Positions 27,140 through 35,455 of a stretch of DNA of 64,000 nucleotides are shown piece by piece; the stretch's first letter is position 1, and the number at the start of each line of letters is the position of its first letter. The stretch covers positions 65,591 to 129,590 of the forward strand of contig DBXP01000004.1 of assembly GCA_002309575.1 (NCBI GenBank), read 5' to 3'. The stretch comes from a bacterium UBP6_UBA1209 (lineage in GTDB: Bacteria > UBP6 > UBA1177). The notes beneath the pieces are model-generated. The model had not been told where the DNA came from, did no database searches, and worked only from the letters and a program-made list of their open reading frames with translations. The position numbers were made by a program, and so were the translations under genes.

Positions 27140-27865
27140 ATGCTTCTCGAGGTTCGCGGGCTCTCGGTAAAAATCGGCAAAAAAAATATAGTTGACGGCA
27201 TTTCGTTCTCTGTTGACGCAGGCGAAAATGTTGCTGTGATCGGCGCGAACGGAGCTGGCAAGACTACGATGCTTCGCGCAATTGCCGGGCTTAACGACTA
27301 TTCCGGTTCAATTTTTGTTGACGGCGCTGAGATGCATTCCATGACCTCACTTCTCCGGGCAAAGCGGATTTCATATGTTCCACAGGGCGGTGCAGTTGAC
27401 GGCGATTTTACAGTTTTGCAGTTTGTCGAACTCTCCCGTTTTCCCTATCGGAAACCGTGGGAACCGCTTACTCCAGAGGACAGGACAGCAGTGGAGCAGG
27501 GGCTTGCACTGACTGAAACGCTTGAATTTGCAGGAAGGAGGCTCTCGACACTCAGTGGCGGAGAGCGTCAGCGAGTAGTCCTGGCGGGGGCTATCGCCCA
27601 GAATACGCCTGTCCTTCTGCTTGACGAGCCGCTCACTTTTCTGGATCCGCGCCAGCGCCGCACTGTTTCGGAAATCACGCACAGGATAGTTGAAAGCGGC
27701 AGAACGGTCATTGTGGTCACGCACGAGATCAAGGAGTCGCTGCTCTATTCGACACGGATCCTGGCCCTCGCCGGAGGGAAACTTGTCTTTGACGGCAATC
27801 CCACGGAACTTGAAGGATCTCTGATCCTGAACCGCCTTTTCGGCCTCGGTTCCGCCGAATTCTAA
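27140..27865 (+). CDS. ABC transporter ATP-binding protein without adjacent permease
   Basis: Single nucleotide-binding domain: Walker A GANGAGKTT, Q loop YVPQGG, signature LSGGERQR, Walker B VLLLDEPLTFLDP and H loop VVTHE. The sequence resembles FecE/BtuD-type subunits of iron-siderophore or cobalamin importers, but no permease or binding protein lies nearby, so the substrate is unknown. The ATG directly abuts the dapH stop. A convergent gene ends only 11 bases downstream with no terminator visible between them. Confidence 0.85.
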   Translation: MLLEVRGLSVKIGKKNIVDGISFSVDAGENVAVIGANGAGKTTMLRAIAGLNDYSGSIFVDGAEMHSMTSLLRAKRISYVPQGGAVDGDFTVLQFVELSRFPYRKPWEPLTPEDRTAVEQGLALTETLEFAGRRLSTLSGGERQRVVLAGAIAQNTPVLLLDEPLTFLDPRQRRTVSEITHRIVESGRTVIVVTHEIKESLLYSTRILALAGGKLVFDGNPTELEGSLILNRLFGLGSAEF

Positions 27866-27876
27866 TTTTTTGCAAG

Positions 27877-28698
27877 CTAATGCTTTGCTCCGAAAATTTC
27901 CTTTCTATTTATTATGAAATAGTAAAGTGATACGAGAACTAACCCAAGAGATATGTACTGAGACATTGAAAGAGCTCCCCACATCTCTCTCGGGTCGATT
28001 CTGAAAAATTCGACAGTGAAACGTCCTAAGCCGTAAAGAAAGCTGAACGCAAAAAGATAAAAATATGGATAGTTGAATTTCTTCTTAAGGTACAGTGTGA
28101 GCAAAAAGATGAAGATTAAAATGTCTCCTATGCCTGAAATCATTTGTGTCGGCACAAGCGGAACTGTTTTGTCTGCTTCGACAAAGGCTGGAGAGATGTT
28201 TTTTAAGACCATATAAGCTTTGGTTTCAGAGTCTGATTTCGGGAATGTTACTCCCCATGGCAGGCTGGTCGGTCTGCCGAAGCAGCAGCCGCTGCGGGCA
28301 CAGCCGAATGTGCGCCAGACAAAGTAGAGGAGCGAGATCGATATCGACGAAATGTTCAGTAATTCTGGAAACAGCTCCTTTCTCTTCCTGAGCAGAAGTG
28401 TCGCAATGTAAATGCCGAAAATCGATCCGAAGTAAGATCCTAACAGAACTCGTCCTGTCGTTTGATCTCCATACGGGATAAATGCATTTAACACTGCGGT
28501 GCCAAGATCCTGTCTGCCGCTGTATATGCCGGAATCTGAGCCATTCAAAAAAACGTAAAACAGACCTGCGAACGAAATTCCGAAGTAGACGGAAAAAAAA
28601 GGAACTATCCATGTTTTTGAAAGAGGCATCTTTTTAAACCACATTAAGGAGAAAAAAGATACTGCATAGGCTAAAAATGTAATGTATTCAAATCTCAA
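27877..28698 (-). CDS. Lgt-family (prolipoprotein diacylglyceryl transferase-like) membrane protein
   Basis: About seven membrane segments in 273 residues. Lgt-like elements are WRTFGCARSGCCFGRPT (the position of the Lgt signature), PWGVTFP, VPTQMISGIGDILIF and EFFRIDPREMWGALSMSQYISLGL. The HG-x-S-F-HG loop of classical Lgt is replaced by GRVLLGSYFG, so the essential His is missing and this may be a divergent paralogue with another lipid-modifying role. The apparent start is TTG at 28698, 16 bases after the pal stop, with a poor ribosome binding site. It is the last gene of the tol-pal operon. Confidence 0.75.
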   Translation of the reverse strand: MRFEYITFLAYAVSFFSLMWFKKMPLSKTWIVPFFSVYFGISFAGLFYVFLNGSDSGIYSGRQDLGTAVLNAFIPYGDQTTGRVLLGSYFGSIFGIYIATLLLRKRKELFPELLNISSISISLLYFVWRTFGCARSGCCFGRPTSLPWGVTFPKSDSETKAYMVLKNISPAFVEADKTVPLVPTQMISGIGDILIFIFLLTLYLKKKFNYPYFYLFAFSFLYGLGRFTVEFFRIDPREMWGALSMSQYISLGLVLVSLYYFIINRKEIFGAKH

Positions 28699-28714
28699 GG
28701 CAATTACACTGAAA

Positions 28715-29437
28715 TTAGTTCACTCTCTTGAATTCTGCTCTTCTGTTTTTGAACCAGGCGTCTTCGTTGGATGCTGGGTCAACAGGCTGCTCTTCGCCGT
28801 AGGAGATGATCTTTATGCGCTGAGGGTCGATTCCTGCCTGAAGAAGTTTTGTTTTGACCTCAATGGCACGTTTTTCGCCAAGTGAAAGGTTGTAGTCGAT
28901 GCTTCCGCGCTCGTCTGCATGGCCTTCGATCCTAACGACCTTTTCGGGGAAATTCTGCATCCAGCTGATCATCATCTCTACGAGAGGCAGATCGTCGGCG
29001 TATATCGTTGCCTGGTCGAATTCGAAATGGATTGTCGGGAACTCCATGTCGGGGTTGCTCGGGTTGTTGGCTTCATCCACAAAGGTCTGTTCGGCGATTG
29101 AACCCGATCCGTCTTCTCCGGAGTCTCCTTTTGCGTCTTTCGGAGTGCACTCGTCAGGATGTTCGCGCACATATTTTGCAATTGCGTCCGCACGCTCTTT
29201 CGCCGCGAGGAAAAGAGTCCTCGCCTCATCGTATTTTTTGTTGTTTACAGCCTCTCTGGCCATGTTGAGAAGTTCCTCGGCGGCTAGGTAATCTTCTCTG
29301 TCGCAGTCTTTTCCGAGGAGTGCGTCCTTATAGGCTTTCTCTGCCATTTCGCGTTCCTCTTTCGGCGGTTTTTCCGAACAGCAGATAAGCAGCAGGGCGA
29401 TATTCAGTGCACACAAAATATATTTTAAGGTTTTCAT
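28715..29437 (-). CDS. pal: Peptidoglycan-associated lipoprotein Pal
   Basis: Outer-membrane lipoprotein linking the membrane to peptidoglycan and to TolB. The signal peptide ends in a Cys pair (LLICCS). A helical DUF4398-like region rich in Ala/Glu (about 30-95) is an addition compared with short Pal proteins. The OmpA_C domain (about 130-240) has FEFDQATIYADD, EGHADERGSIDYNLSLGEKRA and ISYGEEQP, including the Asp and Arg that bind diaminopimelate. ATG at 29437 follows AAGGAG; the longer start at 29476 lies within tolB. Confidence 0.92.
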   Translation of the reverse strand: MKTLKYILCALNIALLLICCSEKPPKEEREMAEKAYKDALLGKDCDREDYLAAEELLNMAREAVNNKKYDEARTLFLAAKERADAIAKYVREHPDECTPKDAKGDSGEDGSGSIAEQTFVDEANNPSNPDMEFPTIHFEFDQATIYADDLPLVEMMISWMQNFPEKVVRIEGHADERGSIDYNLSLGEKRAIEVKTKLLQAGIDPQRIKIISYGEEQPVDPASNEDAWFKNRRAEFKRVN

Positions 29438-29451
29438 TTTTATCTCCTTCA

Positions 29452-30756
29452 TTATTGGTTGGTAACCTGTGACCATGTCGGCGTGACAACTTCTCCCTCA
29501 CCGGAATAGACCGCAAACTGCTTTGTGCCTGCTACATTCGAGAGATAGAGCTTGTTTTTGCCGTCTCTGTTGGATGAAAAGGCGATTATTTTGCTGTCGG
29601 GAGAGAATGTCGGCGACTCGTTTTTGCCCTGATTCTGGGTGACCCTTTCGATTGCGCGGGTCTCCAGGTTGATGATAAAAATATCAAATTTGTAGAACTC
29701 GTCACGGCCTGTGAAGGCAATCTTTTTGCCGTCTGGGCTGAACTCGGGATCCTGATTGTATTTTCCTTGTTCGGTAAGTCTTTCAACGTTTGCCGGGTCA
29801 CTGAGCGAGAGCTTGTAGATCTGCGGGTTGCCTGCACGGTTCGATACGAACGCGACCTCTGTTCCTGCGCTGTTTACGGACGGAGCTGTATCTGTCGCCG
29901 AGTTTGTCGTAAGCCTTGTGAGGCTCTTTGTTTCGGTATCGAGCGAATAGATTTCGGAGTTGCCGTCCTTCGAGAGGCAGAGCGAGATCGTTTTGTTGTC
30001 GGAATGGGCTGAAGCCGAGGTGTTGAGACCTTCGTAAGCTGAAACAAGGGTCTTCTGTCTGCTTTTGATATCGATAACGTAAAGGTTCGGGTTGTTGCTT
30101 TCGTGGCTTGTGAAGTAAATTTTTGTTCCGTCTGCCGACCATTCGGGAAGAAGAATGGTTTTTGTCGTCGAATGGATCACGTTCCTGCCGGAACCGTCAA
30201 AATTTGTAACGACCAGATTGTACTGATGTCCGTTTTTTTCAACGAATGCGATCTTCGAGAACATGAAGTTCATCTCTTCGCCGGTGAGAGTCTTGATAAC
30301 TTCGGCGGTAAAGCGGTAGGCTGCAGTTTTAAGCATATTTTGTGCGGCTGTGTATTTTTTCCGGAACAGCTGCTTTGCGCCCGAAACATCGTAAAAGGCA
30401 AGTTCCAGGTCGACTTCACCGCCGCTGCCGGAGATTTTGCCCTTGACGAGACCGTTCGCGCCGACATTTGTCCATGACTTGAAATCGACCGCCGTGAAGT
30501 CTACGTCCGGTTTTTCGAGGAACGAACGCTTGTCCAGGATTTTGAAGTAGCCTGTGATATCGAAAACACGTTCGATGGCGGTCGCCAGATCCTCTGCCAG
30601 AGCTGTGTTTGCACTGTCGGTTACGGCAATGGGGGAGACAGCCAGGTTGTACTCCGAGATTGCCCCTTCTGTTACCTCGACCCTGACCTGAGCCCAGGCT
30701 GGAGCCGAGACAATGATGAGCATAAAAGCTGCTGCTAATTTGCTGAAAAAGGACAT
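29452..30756 (-). CDS. tolB: Tol-Pal system periplasmic protein TolB
   Basis: Periplasmic beta-propeller that shuttles between Pal and the Tol motor. It has a Sec signal peptide ending AWA, an N-terminal two-lobed domain (about 25-160), then six propeller blades with repeats of the type PEWSADGTKIYF, PEFSPDGKKIAF and PTFSPDSKIIAFSSNRDGK. At 434 residues it is full length. AAAGGAGG precedes the start, which overlaps the tolA/tonB-like gene by about 22 bases. Confidence 0.93.
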   Translation of the reverse strand: MSFFSKLAAAFMLIIVSAPAWAQVRVEVTEGAISEYNLAVSPIAVTDSANTALAEDLATAIERVFDITGYFKILDKRSFLEKPDVDFTAVDFKSWTNVGANGLVKGKISGSGGEVDLELAFYDVSGAKQLFRKKYTAAQNMLKTAAYRFTAEVIKTLTGEEMNFMFSKIAFVEKNGHQYNLVVTNFDGSGRNVIHSTTKTILLPEWSADGTKIYFTSHESNNPNLYVIDIKSRQKTLVSAYEGLNTSASAHSDNKTISLCLSKDGNSEIYSLDTETKSLTRLTTNSATDTAPSVNSAGTEVAFVSNRAGNPQIYKLSLSDPANVERLTEQGKYNQDPEFSPDGKKIAFTGRDEFYKFDIFIINLETRAIERVTQNQGKNESPTFSPDSKIIAFSSNRDGKNKLYLSNVAGTKQFAVYSGEGEVVTPTWSQVTNQ

Positions 30757-31574
30757 ACAAAACCCTCCTTTAATACAAGTTTCCTAAACTCCTTATCTTC
30801 AGGAAGCGGGAGCTTCCCTGTTTTTCTAATAGCCTCAATAACGGAACTGTCAAAAATTTTGTTGCCTGAGGATTTCCCTATCTTGATGTCGTAGATGCCG
30901 CCGTCAAATGTGATGCGGAAAAATATCTCTGTCTTGAGAGTCTTGAGCTCGGCAGGAGAGACGATACTCGGGATATTCCAGTTCCCGCGGATGAGCTGGG
31001 CGACCTTTCTTGCGTACATGTTGGCTTTGAGCGCGAGTGCCGGGTCGGTAACTTCGCCGTCCTCGACACCGTCCTTTGCCCCTTCGTTGCTGACCTCGGC
31101 TCTGGCGTCTCTTTTTATGCTTTCAATAGTTTTGCCGGCAAGAAGCTCGTCAAGCGACTGCGCCTTCTGCTTTTTCTGCTCGGGAGCCTTTTCCGCCTTT
31201 TTCTCGCTCTTTTTCTCTTCAGGTTTCTTCAGCGAATTGGGCTTCGCGTTTTCCGGTGTTTTCTTCTCTTCGACCTTTTTCACGGTCTCTTTCTGCGGAA
31301 CCGGGTCTTTTTTAGCCGTTTTGGGAGCGGTTTCCGGCTTTGTGACACGCGGAAGCAGCTTCTTGTCCCGTTCTTCGCCCAGACGCACGAGTCTTGCCGG
31401 AATGCTTTCGAATTCGATCCTTCTTGAGTTCTGGAAGAAGAGGTTCGTTCCGAAAATGATGAAGATGAGGATGTGGGAAAGAAGCGAGATCCCCAGAACA
31501 ATACGGAAATGTTTTGTCTTTTTCGCGTCATCCTGAGCGCCGAAGATGAATGTTCCCTGCCTCGAAGATGTCAT
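30735..31574 (-). CDS. TolA/TonB-like energy transducer
   Basis: Inner-membrane protein that carries force from TolQ/TolR to TolB-Pal. A membrane helix (about 25-45, LGISLLSHILIFIIFG) is followed by a Lys/Glu/Pro-rich periplasmic linker (about 65-150) and a C-terminal TonB/TolA-fold domain (about 190-275; WNIPSIVSPAE, FRITFDGGIYDIKIGKSSGN, AIRKTGKLPLP). The linker mixes TonB-like Pro-Lys and TolA-like Lys-Glu character. Its place between tolR and tolB favours the TolA role. Confidence 0.85.
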   Translation of the reverse strand: MTSSRQGTFIFGAQDDAKKTKHFRIVLGISLLSHILIFIIFGTNLFFQNSRRIEFESIPARLVRLGEERDKKLLPRVTKPETAPKTAKKDPVPQKETVKKVEEKKTPENAKPNSLKKPEEKKSEKKAEKAPEQKKQKAQSLDELLAGKTIESIKRDARAEVSNEGAKDGVEDGEVTDPALALKANMYARKVAQLIRGNWNIPSIVSPAELKTLKTEIFFRITFDGGIYDIKIGKSSGNKIFDSSVIEAIRKTGKLPLPEDKEFRKLVLKEGFVCPFSAN

Positions 31575-31577
31575 CAG

Positions 31578-32012
31578 CTACTCCGACTCAAGAGGTTCGG
31601 TAACAAGCGAAATACTCTTCGCTCCGGCCTTTTTTATAATTGCCATGACGCGGACGACGTAGCCGTAGGAGAGCTTGCGGCTTGCATGGAGGAAGACCTC
31701 CTCCTGCGCCTTTAGCTTTTCGTTTGTCGATAGTTTCGTCTCAAGCTCGTTGATCGGAACCTCCGTCGTGTCTATGAAAATTTTGTTCTGAGCCTCGGTC
31801 TTGCCGTCGAAAACGCGGATTATGAATTTATCCTTGGGGCTCTCTATCGGAACGGTCTCTGTCTGAGGCAGATCCAGATCGACCCCTTGTTCGATCAGCG
31901 GTGCCGCGACCATAAAAATTATCAGGAGCGTAAAGACGATATCGACCATCGGAGTGATATTCATCTCCGCACGGACCGTGCGTCTTTTCGGTTCTTCTAT
32001 GCCTCCGTTCAT
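31578..32012 (-). CDS. tolR: ExbD/TolR family protein
   Basis: Stator-associated subunit of the proton-driven Tol motor. One membrane segment carries the conserved proton-path Asp (PMVDIVFTLLIIFMV), followed by QGVDLDLPQT and a periplasmic domain ending in VMAIIKKAGAKSISLVTEP. At 144 residues it has typical size. The start overlaps the tolQ stop by one base. I call it TolR from the operon, while sequence alone would only say ExbD/TolR. Confidence 0.9.
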   Translation of the reverse strand: MNGGIEEPKRRTVRAEMNITPMVDIVFTLLIIFMVAAPLIEQGVDLDLPQTETVPIESPKDKFIIRVFDGKTEAQNKIFIDTTEVPINELETKLSTNEKLKAQEEVFLHASRKLSYGYVVRVMAIIKKAGAKSISLVTEPLESE

Positions 32013-32740
32013 CAGATGTTGCTCCTTTTGATCTGGTTGATGAAATCTGCGGTCACGTTGACAGATTCGTTTTCAAACTTCTGCAGTTTTGCGTTGAAGT
32101 AGTTGAAGGCTATCGACGCGGGAATTGCCGCGATCAGTCCGAATGCCGTCGTTACGAGGGCGTCGGAGAGGTGAGGCGCGATCGAACCGAGTGTCGCGCT
32201 GCCGGTTTTTCCGATTTCGGTGAAGGCGTTCATTATGCCGTAAACCGTTCCGAAAAGTCCGATAAATGGAGATGCGGTCGCTACAGTCGCCAGGAACTGG
32301 AGACCGTTTTCGAGAAGCTGCATCCTTGCGTGGCTTTCGCGCCGCATAGCCCTTTCAACGTTGCCGATAAGGTCGTCGACCTTGGATCCGACAACGACGA
32401 CGCCGAGCTTTTCCCAGCTTTCGCGTGTCGACTGCTGCTCGATATAGCCCTGGGAATAGATCGAGGCGACAGGTGAATTTTTGTATGCCAGACTTTTATT
32501 GTAGACCTCCTTCATATCGTCGTTTTTCCAGAAAAAGGCGATAAAGCTTTGTGTCTCTTTTTTGGCCTTCTGATACTGGAAAAATTTGTAAAGGATGAGC
32601 GCCCAAGACGCCACGCTTGCCAGGATCAGTGCGACGAGCATCAGATTGACAAGAAAAGAGGAATTTGTGAAGGTCTCGGCAAGGTTGATGCCGCTGACCG
32701 AAGCATTTACGATTGCGTTTAGAGAAGTCAATAAATTCAT
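32012..32740 (-). CDS. tolQ: MotA/TolQ/ExbB proton channel protein
   Basis: Inner-membrane channel of the Tol motor. Three membrane segments (about 33-55, 145-170, 185-210) flank a large cytoplasmic loop. The family signature is present: LATVATASPFIGLFGTVYGIMNAF and DALVTTAFGLIAAIPA. At 242 residues it is complete. TTGGAG precedes the ATG. It lies 27 bases downstream of rseP, so the whole block from rseP to the Lgt-like gene reads as one operon. Confidence 0.92.
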   Translation of the reverse strand: MNLLTSLNAIVNASVSGINLAETFTNSSFLVNLMLVALILASVASWALILYKFFQYQKAKKETQSFIAFFWKNDDMKEVYNKSLAYKNSPVASIYSQGYIEQQSTRESWEKLGVVVVGSKVDDLIGNVERAMRRESHARMQLLENGLQFLATVATASPFIGLFGTVYGIMNAFTEIGKTGSATLGSIAPHLSDALVTTAFGLIAAIPASIAFNYFNAKLQKFENESVNVTADFINQIKRSNI

Positions 32741-32767
32741 AAAGTTACTCCAATTTTATAAAATATC

Positions 32768-34372
32768 TCAACTATTAAAAACATTAAAAAATCTTGAAAT
32801 GTCGTTCGTCATCGCCAAAGCCATCAGCGCAAAGAGGATCACCATTCCCGCAGTCAGGAGCCGCTGCAGAAGCTTCGGTGAGATCGACTTCCTGCGGATG
32901 CCTTCGATCGTGTAGATCACGACGTAGCCTCCGTCCATAACGGGTATAGGCATCAGGTTGATTATGCCGAGGTTGATGCTGATCACCGCCATGATGTAGA
33001 GAAAGTAGTCGGCTCCGAGCTCCGCCGCCCGTTTCGTGATATCGAAAATCATGATCGGACCGCCGACGCTTTTGACCGAAAGTTTTCCGGAGATCATATA
33101 CCAGAAGCCCTTTACGGTGAGCAGGAACATTTTGGCTGTTTCGGTCGCTGCATATTTGAAAACGTAGCCGACCGGATTTCCGCGTCTTGCCATTACCTCT
33201 GGGACGTCATAGCTGAAGGCGAATTGCGCATCCCAGTTGATCCTTTGTGAAGCGATCCCCGTCATTTCATCGGTCTTTGTTTCGGATTCCAGCGTGAAAT
33301 CGATGTTCCGGCGCTCGCCGTCGCGGAGGATTTCGAGCTTGACCGGATCGCCGCTCGAGAGTTTTCTCATCTCGCTGTAGAACTTGAACGGAGCGGTGAT
33401 CTCAATGCCGTTGATCCCGAGAACTGCATCGCCGGTTCTTATCCCGACCTTTTCGGTGTAACCGTCTTTTTTGACGCTTGAGACGATAAGCCCGCCGTGA
33501 AGCAGCTCAGGCTTTTTGAATTCGCCCTCCTGGTCGAATTTTACCGTCATCTCCTTGCCGTCGCGGATCAGTTTCATCTCGCGGAAGGGCTTTTCGACGA
33601 GCTTTTTCAGCTTGTAGAACCTGTCGATTTCGATACCGTCGACGGAGAGGATCTTATCGCCGTTTTTGAGGTTCGGATAGTTGTTGAGGTTGATTATCGT
33701 AGCATCGGCCGGAGCCCTGACGACACCGAGGACGCAGCGGACCTGCTCTTCGCCGAAATCGTCTTTGTATGTGTCGGTCTGCGGATGAACGTTGAGCGTT
33801 ATCAGCTTTCCATCACGGTTTACAACGACCGGGATCTCGCGGCACTCGCCGTTTTCAAGGAGCTCTGTCAGCGGGGGCGTGATATCTTCCCAGACTTTTA
33901 TTTCGTGATTTCCCATTTTTACGATGATGTCACCGTCGACCATTCCCGCAGCTGCAGCAGGACCGTTCGGATCGACATGTTCGATAAGCGATGAAGGGGC
34001 TGTCAGCCTGAAAAAGCTGACGACAAAGAGCACGACTGCAGTGAAAAGTATGTTGAAGAGCGGACCGGCGAAGACGATGCAGACCTTCTGCCACCATTTT
34101 TTATGGGAAAAGAGAAGGTCTGGATCGATATTTTTGTCTTCGTTTTCTTCATGTTCTGAAGGGTTTTCACCTGACATTTTGACGTAGCCGCCGAGCGGGA
34201 CCAGCGAAATACGGTATTCTGTATCGCCCCTTTTAAGCTTGCAAAGCGCCTTGCCGAAGCCGATCGAAAAGACCTCGACCCGTACTCCGCAGAGCCTTGC
34301 GACTATAAAGTGACCGAACTCGTGGACCAAAACAACGATCCCGAGAAGCAAAACGCCGAAAAGATAGAACAT
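32768..34372 (-). CDS. rseP: RseP-type site-2 intramembrane metalloprotease
   Basis: Inner-membrane zinc protease that cleaves anti-sigma factors and signal-peptide remnants. The zinc site HEFGH is in the first helix (about residue 18) and the third ligand region is NLMPIPVMDGGYV. Two PDZ domains sit between (about 115-200 and 215-320). Start ATG at 34372 follows TTTGGAG and gives a normal N terminus (MFYLFGVLLLGI); the upstream ATG at 34456 would add an unlikely 28-residue tail. The 534 residues are somewhat longer than the E. coli protein. Confidence 0.9.
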   Translation of the reverse strand: MFYLFGVLLLGIVVLVHEFGHFIVARLCGVRVEVFSIGFGKALCKLKRGDTEYRISLVPLGGYVKMSGENPSEHEENEDKNIDPDLLFSHKKWWQKVCIVFAGPLFNILFTAVVLFVVSFFRLTAPSSLIEHVDPNGPAAAAGMVDGDIIVKMGNHEIKVWEDITPPLTELLENGECREIPVVVNRDGKLITLNVHPQTDTYKDDFGEEQVRCVLGVVRAPADATIINLNNYPNLKNGDKILSVDGIEIDRFYKLKKLVEKPFREMKLIRDGKEMTVKFDQEGEFKKPELLHGGLIVSSVKKDGYTEKVGIRTGDAVLGINGIEITAPFKFYSEMRKLSSGDPVKLEILRDGERRNIDFTLESETKTDEMTGIASQRINWDAQFAFSYDVPEVMARRGNPVGYVFKYAATETAKMFLLTVKGFWYMISGKLSVKSVGGPIMIFDITKRAAELGADYFLYIMAVISINLGIINLMPIPVMDGGYVVIYTIEGIRRKSISPKLLQRLLTAGMVILFALMALAMTNDISRFFNVFNS

Positions 34373-34464
34373 CTGCACTCCAAAACAGTTAAAACGCGTG
34401 ATTTTAAACAATCCGGACGGAAAAAATATTCCCGTAAAGGGATTATTTTGCCTCAAAGCGCATG

Positions 34465-34493
34465 ATTATAGTGAAAAAATCCTAAAAAAACAG
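34465..34493 (-). promoter_or_regulatory. Candidate promoter of the rseP-tol-pal operon
   Basis: On the minus strand a perfect TATAAT (34465-34470) follows, after 17 bases, a weak -35 CTGTTT (34488-34493). The start would be about 90 bases before rseP. Confidence 0.5.
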
Positions 34494-34516
34494 TCTCCGG
34501 AGCGATAAAGTCGGAG
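34484..34516 (-). terminator. Possible intrinsic terminator of the repeat-lipoprotein gene
   Basis: Read on the minus strand, CTCCG and CGGAG (five pairs, 12-base loop) are followed after four bases by seven T. It overlaps the proposed rseP -35, so only one of the two uses may be real. Confidence 0.35.
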
Positions 34517-34573
34517 CAAAACGTCAAAATTGTGCAAAGCGGGGATGCCGGTTCGGGATTTCAGGTGCGAGCC

Positions 34574-35266
34574 TTAATCGATCTCGAAGTAGGCTGTGTG
34601 GTTTTTGCCGGCGTAATTGATCTCGACAGCCTGGATCGATTCGATCTCTTCTGCGGTCGAAGCCGTGAATTCTATCGGCATAAGGTAGCAGCAGGTGTCG
34701 CAGTCCGCGGCAATTTCGGGCTCTGTGTCACGTTCCAGGATGTTTACTTTCAGGACATTCTCCACGATCCCTTCAACTTTGTAGCCGTATTCCCAGTCAT
34801 AACCGCAGTGCATCTCGCCGAACCAGTTGAAACGGATGGAGTTGTCTGCTTTTTCGGTGACTTCGACATACTCTTTGCATGAAAATTCGTCACCCTCACC
34901 GGTGTAGACTCTGTCTTTGAAAGAGATAGCCGGTTCATCGTGAAGGCAATCACCGACATCGACCGCCTCAAAGTCGCTGCCGCTATCAGCCGGATCCTCG
35001 TCTGTTGCAGAACCGGTATCGGCAGGATCTTCGTCCGTGGCAGAACCTGTGTCGGCCGGATCCTCGTCCGTGGCAGAACCTGTGTCGGCCGGGTCTTCGT
35101 CCGTAACAGTTGCGGTGTCGCCTGAGTCTGTGGTATCTTCATCCGAAACTGTTCCCGAGTCACCGGCATCCGGTGTTTCATTCTCTTTTTTATCGTCTCC
35201 GCAGCCGGCGAGCATGAAAGCAAGAAAAACAGCTGAAACAAGTGTCAAAAATAATTTCTTAGTCAT
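34574..35266 (-). CDS. Lipoprotein with four 11-residue DEDPADTGSAT repeats
   Basis: A lipobox signal (MLAGC, Cys at about 22) precedes a disordered Asp/Thr/Ser/Gly-rich stalk that includes four tandem 11-residue units. A C-terminal domain of about 110 residues contains six Cys (VGDCLH, FSCKEY, MHCGYDW, DCDTCC), suggesting disulfides. No family was recognised. ATG at 35266 follows GGAGGA. The stalk-plus-Cys-domain layout matches other lipoproteins in this window, but the repeat unit differs. It is a single gene with its own apparent terminator. Confidence 0.82.
   Translation of the reverse strand: MTKKLFLTLVSAVFLAFMLAGCGDDKKENETPDAGDSGTVSDEDTTDSGDTATVTDEDPADTGSATDEDPADTGSATDEDPADTGSATDEDPADSGSDFEAVDVGDCLHDEPAISFKDRVYTGEGDEFSCKEYVEVTEKADNSIRFNWFGEMHCGYDWEYGYKVEGIVENVLKVNILERDTEPEIAADCDTCCYLMPIEFTASTAEEIESIQAVEINYAGKNHTAYFEID
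34971..35102 (-). repeat. Four tandem 33-bp units encoding the lipoprotein stalk
   Basis: Three near-identical units encode DEDPADTGSAT and a fourth diverged unit encodes DEDPADSGSDF. Units two and three are nearly identical at the DNA level, which suggests recent duplication. Outer boundary uncertain by one or two bases. Confidence 0.85.
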
Positions 35267-35394
35267 GGTCTCCTCCAAATGAAATTGTTAAAAAAGCGAA
35301 AACATTTTACTCGTTTCAGAAGAAAAACAAGTGGCTGAAAAAGGCACGGAGACATTCCAATTGAAACAGCCGGTGCCGATTTTGGCGGCAATAA

Positions 35395-35423
35395 TTGCAA
35401 AAAGCATTTTTTGTTTGTAGATT
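35395..35423 (+). promoter_or_regulatory. Candidate purF promoter
   Basis: TTGCAA (35395-35400), 17 bases, then TAGATT (35418-35423), about 32 bases before the purF start. Each box matches four of six consensus positions. No PurR-type operator was recognised. Confidence 0.35.
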
Positions 35424-35455
35424 CCCTTTGTCTAACCTTTTTTGTCGGAGGAAAA

